A stretch of 64,000 nt of DNA, from NCBI RefSeq assembly GCF_011398155.1, contig NZ_AP021888.1:1595501-1659500 (forward strand). Direction: 5' to 3'. This DNA is from Thiosulfativibrio zosterae (lineage in GTDB: Bacteria > Pseudomonadota > Gammaproteobacteria > Thiomicrospirales > Thiomicrospiraceae). A program made the position numbers and the translations under genes. Under the pieces are notes generated by a model. It did not search any database. It was not told where the DNA came from and saw only the letters and a list, made by a program, of their open reading frames with translations. Shown here piece after piece: positions 26,723 to 33,924 of the stretch (its first letter is position 1; each line of letters begins with the position of its first letter).

Positions 26723-27985
26723 TTAATCACTATTTGGGCGTTTTTCTTGAACCCAATCATCATCTTGCCGCGGATCCATTTCAGCTAACATCTGTGCAGA
26801 CGCTGCCGGAATAGCCACATATATATTTAAGTTTTCATCAGGAATTCGCTCATTCATCAGAGCATAGCCGCCCAACATTAAAGCAAAGCCTGTTAATACG
26901 ACAAAAAAGAAATCCACCGAAAACCCTAAAACAAACCCCAATAATAAGGGCGCAAAAAAGGACCCTACGCCATAAGAAAACAACAGGCTACGACTGATTT
27001 CTATGATGTCTCTGTTTTCATCAAAAACATCATTGGCTCTTGCGACACTTAAAGGGTAAATACTAAATAAACTCATGCCCAATAAGAATCCTAAACCATA
27101 CAAAATGACCAAACTATCGTGCCAGATTTGCGGTAAAAACAACATAAGCAGTAATACACCCGCACTAAAAAAGCCTGCCCAAGCCAAGAGTCTTCTGCGG
27201 CCAAAACGATCGGATAAAATCCCAACGGGCAATTGAGCAACCAGACCGCCTAAAATGGTCAAAGCCATAAAAACCGAAACCACATTCGTTTGCTCAAACA
27301 CCCCTAAAATATACAGTGGCATCATAGTGTAAAAAGAGCCTACAAACACCCCGCCTATAAAACTGCCCACTAAAGCCAACGGTGCAATCGATAGCAACTT
27401 AGGCATACTGTAGCGTTCAAAAGGCTTTAAAACAGGCTGAATCACTCGAGTGATGGCCACTAACACCAAAGACCAAAGCACCAAAATAGAACCTAAAATA
27501 AAAATCGTGTTAGAAGACATTGCAAACATTAATAGCAATTGTCCCAAAGCCAATGCCAAGAAAAACACTATGGTGTAAATGGCTAAAATTTTGCCACGAT
27601 CTTCTGTTGCACTTTTTTCATTCAGCCAGCTTTCTAACACGATGAGCATAGAATAAAACGCAAAACCCGAAAACAATCTGAGAACACCCCAAAACCAGGG
27701 ATCAAACCAGAGTGCGTGACCCAAAAAAGTGATGACCATAATGGCCGAAAACGCGGAAAAACTTCGGGCATGCCCGACCGTCACAATGAGTTTTTGACTG
27801 AAAACGGCCGACAACATCGCCCCTAGAAAAAAGGCGGCATTGATTAAACCTATCACACCCGAACTGAGGCCTTCCTGCTTTAAGAATACGCCAATAAAAG
27901 TCATTAACAATCCATAACCCGTGGCCAGTAACGCGATTGAAAAAAACAAAGAAGAAATAGGCAGCAAAGCCCTTTTAAAAAACAA
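26723..27985 (-). CDS. MFS transporter, YcaD-like
   Basis: About 420 residues with twelve hydrophobic segments and the MFS loop signature LSDRFGRRRLLAW between helices 6-7 or 8-9. The N terminus ALLPISSLFFSIALLATGYGLLMTF resembles the YcaD/MFS_1 subgroup of unknown substrate. TTG 27985 is chosen because GGAG stands six bases upstream; TTG 27997 would add four residues and overlap that site. A 36-residue membrane peptide gene lies 29 bp upstream on the same strand and the two are probably co-transcribed. Confidence 0.75.
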   Translation of the reverse strand: MFFKRALLPISSLFFSIALLATGYGLLMTFIGVFLKQEGLSSGVIGLINAAFFLGAMLSAVFSQKLIVTVGHARSFSAFSAIMVITFLGHALWFDPWFWGVLRLFSGFAFYSMLIVLESWLNEKSATEDRGKILAIYTIVFFLALALGQLLLMFAMSSNTIFILGSILVLWSLVLVAITRVIQPVLKPFERYSMPKLLSIAPLALVGSFIGGVFVGSFYTMMPLYILGVFEQTNVVSVFMALTILGGLVAQLPVGILSDRFGRRRLLAWAGFFSAGVLLLMLFLPQIWHDSLVILYGLGFLLGMSLFSIYPLSVARANDVFDENRDIIEISRSLLFSYGVGSFFAPLLLGFVLGFSVDFFFVVLTGFALMLGGYALMNERIPDENLNIYVAIPAASAQMLAEMDPRQDDDWVQEKRPNSD

Positions 27986-28014
27986 ATGACACTCCAAACT
28001 TTATACAAAACACT

Positions 28015-28125
28015 CTAATTCAGTGGCTTATTCACAAATAACTTTTTTAATTTAAACATAGGCACAAGCCAGATAAAAGCAGTTATTGAAATGCCTAAAA
28101 TCTTCATAAACGCCGAATACGCCAT
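28015..28125 (-). CDS. 36-residue single-helix membrane peptide
   Basis: ATG 28125 has a near-perfect ribosome-binding site, GGAGGC, five bases upstream. The translation is MAYSAFMKILGISITAFIWL, then VPMFKLKKLFVNKPLN and a TAG stop at 28015-28017. It predicts one transmembrane helix with a basic C-terminal tail. It lies directly upstream of the MFS gene in the same direction. No family known to me; it could be a small partner of the transporter or a leader peptide. Confidence 0.55.
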   Translation of the reverse strand: MAYSAFMKILGISITAFIWLVPMFKLKKLFVNKPLN

Positions 28126-28266
28126 TTAAAGCCTCCATTTTTTTTGAATCCCTGAAAACTTTTTACCTGACATTTTTATTCTCAACCGAGGCAACTTTAT
28201 AATCTGCGGCATGAGCTAATGGCTGCAAAAAAACCATAACTTTCCAGACCTACCGCTCATAATCCG

Positions 28267-28272
28267 TATAAT
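28267..28272 (+). promoter_or_regulatory. Possible -10 element for the symporter gene
   Basis: TATAAT at 28267-28272, 46 bp before the symporter start. No good -35 at 16-18 bp; the nearest, TTCCAG, is 19 bp away. Weak call. Confidence 0.25.
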
Positions 28273-28317
28273 GAAAATCCATTGTTAAATTTTTTAATTA
28301 AAATTATGGGTTAGTTT

Positions 28318-29715
28318 TTGTTAGTTATTACATTTTTAAGTTTTTTAATTCTCTTTTTATTCATAGGGTTAGCCTCCTACTTTTCTAGCCAGAAAACCAC
28401 CGAAGACTATCTTCTTGCTGGCCGCTCAATCTCTCCTGCCCTGGTCGGTTTATCTGCAATAGCCACGAATAACAGTGGCTTTATGTTTATTGGCATGATT
28501 GGCATGACCTATACATCAGGGCTTTCAGCCATTTGGCTTGCCCTAGGCTGGATTCTGGGCGATTTTATTGCCAACTTTATTGCCGTTAAAAAAATACAAA
28601 TCATCGGTCATCAAAAAAATATTCAATCTTATGGCGAACTTTTGGCAAGTTGGCAAGGCAAAAACTTTAAGAAAATTAGAGTGCTTGCCGGGTTTTTAAC
28701 CCTTATTTTTCTGGTTGTTTACGCGGCAGCACAGCTAAAAGCTGGTAGTAAAGCAACGGAAACTATGCTGGATTGGTCGGCTTCAAGTGGCATAGTCATC
28801 AGTGCAATGATTATTTTGGCCTATAGTTTTGTCGGCGGACTTAGAGCCTCTATTTGGACAGATGTTGCCCAATCTATTGTGATGATATCTGGCATGTTAT
28901 TGCTACTTTGGGTTGGCACCCATCATTTTGGTGGCATAACCAACACCCTTGCAAAGCTACAACTCGTTTCTGAAACTTACATGAATTGGTTTTCAGGCAC
29001 CTATTTTGAATGGCTATTATTCTTTTCTGGCTGGGTCTTTGGAGGCTTAGGCGTTTTGGGGCAACCTCATATTGTTATTCGGTTCATGACTTTAGATAAG
29101 GTTGAAAATGTTAATAAAATGCGACTTTATTATTATTTTTGGTTTTTAATTGCTTTCTTAGCCACGATTGGCGTTGGGCTATTAACCCGCCTAGCAATTC
29201 CCGAATCTGCAGGTTTTGATGCCGAACTGGCGCTTCCAACTATGGCCAATCAACTCTTGCCAGAGTTTTTGGTCGGCATGGTTTTAGCCGCCATGTTTGC
29301 TGCAACCATGTCAACGGCTGACTCTTTAATTTTGGCGTGCTCCGCTGCCATCACCAAAGATTTATTACCGCATAAAAAGTTCAATCTCATCACAACCAAA
29401 CTGATTACATTATCAATCTTAGTCTGCGCTACACTCATGGCATTAAGCAATAATGATACGGTTTTCACCTTGGTTTTATACGCTTGGGGAATATTAAGTT
29501 CGGCTTTTGTGCCGTTAATTTTAATCTACGCCTTCAACAAACCCATTACCGAAAAACTTGCCTTAATGATGATCATATCAGGCCCAATCGGCTATTTGTT
29601 TTGGAAACACTCAGACAATTCAGCCCTGATTTATGCCGTAGCTTTAGGGGTTATGAGTGGATTATTGGTTTATTTTATCGGGCAATTTCAAATAAAACGC
29701 ATCAAACATGACTGA
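28318..29715 (+). CDS. Sodium:solute symporter (SSS family, PutP-like)
   Basis: 465 residues, all helical membrane segments. SSS marks: TTEDYLLAGRSISPALVGLSAIATNNSGF near residue 28, GGLRASIWTDVAQ, GGLGVLGQPHIVIRFM (the PutP GGLGQPHI box) and MFAATMSTADSLILACSAAITKDL with sodium-site serines and threonines. It imports a solute with sodium. Proline or a compatible solute is likely because ectABC lies 0.7 kb downstream on the same strand, but that is inference. A TAG lies in frame just before, so TTG 28318 is the first possible start. It overlaps the next gene by 8 bp. Confidence 0.85.
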   Translation: MLVITFLSFLILFLFIGLASYFSSQKTTEDYLLAGRSISPALVGLSAIATNNSGFMFIGMIGMTYTSGLSAIWLALGWILGDFIANFIAVKKIQIIGHQKNIQSYGELLASWQGKNFKKIRVLAGFLTLIFLVVYAAAQLKAGSKATETMLDWSASSGIVISAMIILAYSFVGGLRASIWTDVAQSIVMISGMLLLLWVGTHHFGGITNTLAKLQLVSETYMNWFSGTYFEWLLFFSGWVFGGLGVLGQPHIVIRFMTLDKVENVNKMRLYYYFWFLIAFLATIGVGLLTRLAIPESAGFDAELALPTMANQLLPEFLVGMVLAAMFAATMSTADSLILACSAAITKDLLPHKKFNLITTKLITLSILVCATLMALSNNDTVFTLVLYAWGILSSAFVPLILIYAFNKPITEKLALMMIISGPIGYLFWKHSDNSALIYAVALGVMSGLLVYFIGQFQIKRIKHD

Positions 29716-30289
29716 GATTACGACCCTTGAAAACCTAACAGCCTTATTTCCACAACCTAAGCCCTTGGTTTTAGATAAGGTGGTACAAAAGTTAGACCCT
29801 CACACGCGGCATTTTTTAAGCCTGTGTTCAATGGCTGTCTATAGCACCATTAACCCTCAAGGTCATGTTGATACATCGCCAAGAGGTGGGAAAGCTGGAT
29901 TTATAAAGGTTTTGAATGATTCAACCTTATTACTCCCCGAATATGCGGGGAATCATCGCCTCGATACCTTAAAAAACATCCTTCTCTCAAGTGATCAAGA
30001 AATGGGCATTTTATGTTTCGCACCTGGCATCGAAGAAACTTTACGCCTAAAAGGGACTGCCAAAATATTCGACAAAACGGATAATGAAGCACTTTTTTGT
30101 CATTTTGATACTCAGCCAAAAATCGTTATTCAATTTCAGCTCCACACCTTATATTTTCAATGTTCATCGGCACTTAAGCTTGCTCAATTATGGCGCAAAT
30201 CGCCCTATATTAAGGCAAAGGAGTGGCCCAGCATTTACAAAATAATTAACGACCAAATAATTTACAATTTACAAAATAAAGATAAATAA
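29708..30289 (+). CDS. FMN-binding split-barrel protein, pyridoxamine 5'-phosphate oxidase family
   Basis: 193 residues. A split-barrel flavin-fold pattern: AVYSTINPQGHVDTSPRGGKAGFIKVLNDSTLLLPEYAGNHRLDTLKN, which matches the MSMEG_1061-like branch of PPOX proteins (DxSPRGG...PD..GN.R.D...N). The reaction is unknown. Its start lies 8 bp inside the symporter gene, so the two are translationally linked. It ends 22 bp before the ectA promoter -35 box. Confidence 0.75.
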   Translation: MTEITTLENLTALFPQPKPLVLDKVVQKLDPHTRHFLSLCSMAVYSTINPQGHVDTSPRGGKAGFIKVLNDSTLLLPEYAGNHRLDTLKNILLSSDQEMGILCFAPGIEETLRLKGTAKIFDKTDNEALFCHFDTQPKIVIQFQLHTLYFQCSSALKLAQLWRKSPYIKAKEWPSIYKIINDQIIYNLQNKDK

Positions 30290-30311
30290 GTTTAATATTC
30301 ATAATCTTAAC

Positions 30312-30339
30312 TTGATATTTTAGAATAAATACTTATAAT
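30312..30339 (+). promoter_or_regulatory. Strong sigma-70-type promoter of ectABC
   Basis: TTGATA (30312-30317), 16-bp spacer, TATAAT (30334-30339, perfect -10). Transcription would start near 30346, leaving a leader of only about 27 nt before the AAAGG site and the proposed ectA start at 30373. Confidence 0.7.
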
Positions 30340-30372
30340 TAGCTCGCTTTACAACGCTTTAAAGGTTTTACA

Positions 30373-30912
30373 ATTACATTCTCACAGACAAACAATGTTG
30401 TTTTTTCTGCACCAGAATTATCTGATGGACTTGCGATTTACCACCTAGTGAAATCCTGCCCACCCTTAGATTTAAATTCGTCTTACTTGTATTTTTTACA
30501 AGCCAGCCACTTTGCAGATACTTGTATTCTTGCCAAACAAAACAATAAAATTGTAGGCTTTATTTCTGCCTATATTCGTCCCGATGAAGCCAATAATCTT
30601 TTTATTTGGCAAGTTGCAGTTGCTGAAGAAATGCGCGGCCAAGGTTTAGCGAAACAACTGCTCAATCATTTGATAATGCGCCCACACTTAGCAAACATTG
30701 ACACCATCACTACCACTATCAGTCCGTCAAATTTATCGTCTCAAGCTGTTTTTAGAAAAATGGCTCAACATTTTAACTGTGACATCACTGTTACCTCTTT
30801 TCTTGATTCAAGTATTTTTGGTCAAGACACTCATGAAGCTGAAGACTTATATACCCTCAAGTCTGCACAAGCAACGCCACTTATTAAATGCTTACAAAGC
30901 CAAAAGGATTAA
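30373..30912 (+). CDS. ectA: L-2,4-diaminobutyrate acetyltransferase EctA, probable non-canonical ATT start
   Basis: GNAT acetyltransferase, second step of ectoine synthesis. Core motifs: LVKSCPPLDLNSSYLYFLQ, HFADTCILA, and the acetyl-CoA loop VAVAEEMRGQGLAKQLL. The first ATG/GTG/TTG in frame is GTG 30448, but homology to EctA continues upstream of it in frame (FSAPELSDGLAIYHLV, like F.AP...DG..I..L). That extended frame holds no canonical start. ATT 30373 has AAAGG seven bases upstream and sits 27 nt after the predicted transcript start, giving 179 residues, a normal EctA length. Either ATT is used or there is a sequence error. The 30448-30912 core is certain. Confidence 0.85.
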   Translation: MTFSQTNNVVFSAPELSDGLAIYHLVKSCPPLDLNSSYLYFLQASHFADTCILAKQNNKIVGFISAYIRPDEANNLFIWQVAVAEEMRGQGLAKQLLNHLIMRPHLANIDTITTTISPSNLSSQAVFRKMAQHFNCDITVTSFLDSSIFGQDTHEAEDLYTLKSAQATPLIKCLQSQKD

Positions 30913-30916
30913 CCAC

Positions 30917-32173
30917 ATGCCTCTATCTATTTTTGACCAATATGAATCAGAAGTGCGCGGATATATTCGCTCATTCCCAACCATTTTTAGCCGAGCAAAA
31001 GGCGCTGAAATCTGGGATGAACAAGGTAAACGCTACATAGACTTTTTTGCCGGTGCTGGCGCTTTAAACTACGGCCACAACAACCCACTGATTAATGAAG
31101 CCATGATTGAACATCTTCAAAATGATGGTGTGCAACATGCACTAGACATGGGAACAACTGCTAAAAAAGACTTTATGCAAACCTTTGTAGACAACATTTT
31201 AATTCCTAGAAAACTAGACTACAAACTGCAATTTGTTGGACCAACAGGCACAAATGCTGTTGAAACTGCTTTAAAAATAGCTCGAAAAGTTAAAAAGCGT
31301 AAACAAGTGATAAGTTTTACCAATGGCTTTCATGGCATGTCAATGGGGGCTTTAAGTGTGACAGGCAATCGTTATTATCATGATGATAACTATGGTGTTC
31401 CTGCCTACACCACTCAAGTGCCTTTCCATAAATATATGGGGGCTGAAGTCAACACCATGGCGTATCTGCGAAAAATTTTAGACGATGCGTCTTCAGGACA
31501 AGATTTGCCGGCGGCCATTATTTTAGAAACCATTCAAGCCGAAGGTGGTATTAATGTTGCCTCGAATGAATGGCTTCAGGAATTACGCGCCATTTGCGAC
31601 GATTTTGATATTTTGTTGATTGTTGACGATATTCAAACAGGCAATGGACGCTCTGGGGACTTTTTCAGTTTTGAGCGCTCAGGTATTACGCCAGACATAG
31701 TTACCCTTTCTAAGTCAATCGGTGCTGGACAACCCATGTCACTGCTACTTATGAAAAGAGAATTAGATCAATGGCTACCCGGCGAACATTCTGGAACTTT
31801 TCGCGGTAATAACCTTGCCTTTGTTGCGTCAGAAAAAGCCATATCTACCTATTGGAAAGATGCTGCATTTTCGGATGAAATTAAGAAAAAATCACGCTTA
31901 GTCGAACAACAAATGCAAACCATTAAAAACACTTACCCTGAACTGGTCAAAGAGGTTCGCGGATACGGCATGATTTGGGGAGTTGAGTTTAAAGACCCAG
32001 AATTGGTATCTCATATTTGCTCTAAGTCATTTGAACTTGGGCTTGTCATAGAAACAGCCGGTTCAGAAGGTCAAGTCATCAAATTTTTAGGCCCTCTAAT
32101 CATCTCTGAAGACTTAATTAATGAAGGCTATGAGATTTTAAATCAAGCCATTCAAGAATCAATTGCGGCTTAA
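30917..32173 (+). CDS. ectB: Diaminobutyrate--2-oxoglutarate transaminase EctB
   Basis: About 418 residues from ATG 30917, which has AAAGGA overlapping the ectA end. A class III aminotransferase making L-2,4-diaminobutyrate from aspartate semialdehyde, the first ectoine step. Marks: MPLSIFDQYESEVRGYIRSFP at the start, typical of EctB, then FVGPTGTNAVETALKIARK, TNGFHGMSMGALSVTGN, LIVDDIQTGNGRSG (PLP aspartate) and VTLSKSIGAGQPMS (PLP lysine). A longer reading frame runs upstream to 30698 inside ectA but is not used. Confidence 0.95.
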   Translation: MPLSIFDQYESEVRGYIRSFPTIFSRAKGAEIWDEQGKRYIDFFAGAGALNYGHNNPLINEAMIEHLQNDGVQHALDMGTTAKKDFMQTFVDNILIPRKLDYKLQFVGPTGTNAVETALKIARKVKKRKQVISFTNGFHGMSMGALSVTGNRYYHDDNYGVPAYTTQVPFHKYMGAEVNTMAYLRKILDDASSGQDLPAAIILETIQAEGGINVASNEWLQELRAICDDFDILLIVDDIQTGNGRSGDFFSFERSGITPDIVTLSKSIGAGQPMSLLLMKRELDQWLPGEHSGTFRGNNLAFVASEKAISTYWKDAAFSDEIKKKSRLVEQQMQTIKNTYPELVKEVRGYGMIWGVEFKDPELVSHICSKSFELGLVIETAGSEGQVIKFLGPLIISEDLINEGYEILNQAIQESIAA

Positions 32174-32202
32174 AACTCCCTAAAATTTGCAAAGGAAATT
32201 TC

Positions 32203-32604
32203 ATGATTGTTAGAAACTTATATGATGACATTATAGGGTCAGAGTCAGATGTTGATACCCAACAATGGAACAGCAGACGACTTTTGCTGGCCAAAGATGG
32301 CATGGGATTTTCATTGCATGACACCATTATTAAAAAGGGTGAAGACCTACACCTTTGGTATAAACACCACTTTGAGGCGGTTTATTGCATAGAAGGTGAA
32401 GGACAAATTTTAGAAAAAAAAGATGGCAAAGTGCACGATATTCGACCTGGAACGGTTTATGCCCTCAACGAAAATGATGCTCATATTCTCAGTGCCAATA
32501 AGGGCTGTGATATGCGCATGGTTTGCGTATTTAACCCGCCTGTTACCGGTCAAGAAGTTCATGATAAAGATGGGGCTTATGCGCCACATCCTGAAGCGGA
32601 CTAA
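32203..32604 (+). CDS. ectC: L-ectoine synthase EctC
   Basis: 133 residues, the usual length. A cupin that cyclises N-gamma-acetyldiaminobutyrate to ectoine. Marks: MIVRNLYDDIIGSESDV, WNSRRLLLAKDGMGFSLHDT, HHFEAVYCIEGEGQI and VYALNENDAHIL, with the cupin metal residues Glu, Tyr and His. AAAGGAAATTTC precedes ATG 32203. No ectD hydroxylase or ectR follows, so the product is ectoine rather than hydroxyectoine unless ectD is elsewhere. Confidence 0.95.
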   Translation: MIVRNLYDDIIGSESDVDTQQWNSRRLLLAKDGMGFSLHDTIIKKGEDLHLWYKHHFEAVYCIEGEGQILEKKDGKVHDIRPGTVYALNENDAHILSANKGCDMRMVCVFNPPVTGQEVHDKDGAYAPHPEAD

Positions 32605-32626
32605 CACCATCAACAACCTTTCATCA

Positions 32627-32662
32627 GCGAATCTTTTCAATATTTGTCATGTAAAGATTCGC
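32627..32662. repeat. Inverted repeat downstream of ectC
   Basis: GCGAATCTTT (32627-32636) and AAAGATTCGC (32653-32662) form a perfect 10-bp stem with a 16-bp loop, 22 bp after the ectC stop. There is no T tract, so it may be an mRNA-stabilising hairpin or a protein-binding site rather than a full terminator. Confidence 0.5.
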
Positions 32663-32740
32663 ACATCGCTCATCATGCACATCCATAGGTTTAACCTAAA
32701 GAAGTTTTATCGATTTACCGACTTTAAAGAGTAGCACGCC

Positions 32741-33865
32741 ATGAATTTACTCAAACAATTCACTTTAGGTCAACGCCGCGCGTTAACTTTTGCAACAGAC
32801 ACCCATACCCAGCTGAACGATCAAAAAACGATTGAGTTAATAGACTTTATCCTCAAATCAAACTTAGCATTGCCCAATACCCAAGCCTGTTTAAGTTTTG
32901 TAATCTTACAAACGGCTTATCGTTATTATGCTTTTTCAGAGCGTTTGCTCAACCAAATCGAAAAACCTGAAATGGCACAAAGCTATTCCCTTGAGCAATT
33001 GCCAAAACATTTAAAGGCACTTCAAAACACCCTCGGTTTTTATCAACATATTTCTGTTCAAGCCCATTTACCAGAAAATAATCTTGTCAGCGTGCAAAGC
33101 TGCACAAATCAATTATTTGCCATTTTTGCCTTGCACTTCAAACCACAACTCCTAGACTTAGAAACCCATTGGCAAAAAGCCTTATCACTCTTAATCCCTT
33201 TTAGCCGAGACGAGCTTATTTACGAACCTGCTTTCTCAGCAACCCATTTGGAGTTTATGAAAGCTGTCGATGAAACCCAATGCATTTTTGCGCCTACTGG
33301 CAAATATTGGGGAGCAAACGAATGGGATGAAACCTTGTCTTTTCAAAGTAATGTTGAAGGGTTTAGCCAAGACTTTTTCAGATTTATGAGTCTTGCTAAA
33401 AAAGAGGGATTTAAAGGATTTGCTGTGCGATTTCCGGCCAGTTATAGCGCATCGCTAGAAACCTTGTCACAAACCGTTGCGCAGTTTTTTCAGGCAATGA
33501 ACCAAGTCGACCCCGCACAATCGGCTTGTTTAAAAAATAACATTACCGAGCCAGGTTGGAAATTTACCTGGGCAAATGAACCGATGTTTTTAACCGCTTT
33601 TGGGACCTGTTATCCGCTTAAGCACCCCAGAAATCCTTATGGATTTAACCATACTTATTTTTTCTTTCAACCTGATTTTGTTTTAAGAAAACATCCGGGC
33701 TTAACCGATGGTAAAGAACAACAATCTAGAGAACGCATCCTGCAAAATTTTACCCGCAACGACATGGCTTATGACAACCAAGGCAAAGAATTAGAAGTTC
33801 AACGCTATATTCGTCCCATGCAAGCCACCGACCCAGCGGTCAATTGGTGGCAATACTTGGTTTAA
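32741..33865 (+). CDS. Uncharacterised protein downstream of ectABC
   Basis: 374 residues, no signal peptide or membrane helix. The second half holds APTGKYWGANEWDE, FRFMSLAKKEGFKGFAVRFP and FNHTYFFFQPDFVLRKHPG followed by DGKEQQSRERI. This vaguely recalls YqcI/YcgG-type proteins (an asparagine/proline stretch followed by hydrophobic F.P), but I cannot confirm a family. It follows ectC by 136 bp in the same direction and could be on the ect transcript. Function unknown. Confidence 0.6.
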   Translation: MNLLKQFTLGQRRALTFATDTHTQLNDQKTIELIDFILKSNLALPNTQACLSFVILQTAYRYYAFSERLLNQIEKPEMAQSYSLEQLPKHLKALQNTLGFYQHISVQAHLPENNLVSVQSCTNQLFAIFALHFKPQLLDLETHWQKALSLLIPFSRDELIYEPAFSATHLEFMKAVDETQCIFAPTGKYWGANEWDETLSFQSNVEGFSQDFFRFMSLAKKEGFKGFAVRFPASYSASLETLSQTVAQFFQAMNQVDPAQSACLKNNITEPGWKFTWANEPMFLTAFGTCYPLKHPRNPYGFNHTYFFFQPDFVLRKHPGLTDGKEQQSRERILQNFTRNDMAYDNQGKELEVQRYIRPMQATDPAVNWWQYLV

Positions 33866-33924
33866 ATTTGAGTGTAAACGCATAATATGAACGGTTTTCT
33901 AAATATAGCATATTTTTCAAAGCC

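Noticed and set aside
30698-30916. Long N-terminal extension of ectB
   Set aside because: It overlaps ectA; EctB homology and AAAGGA point to ATG 30917.
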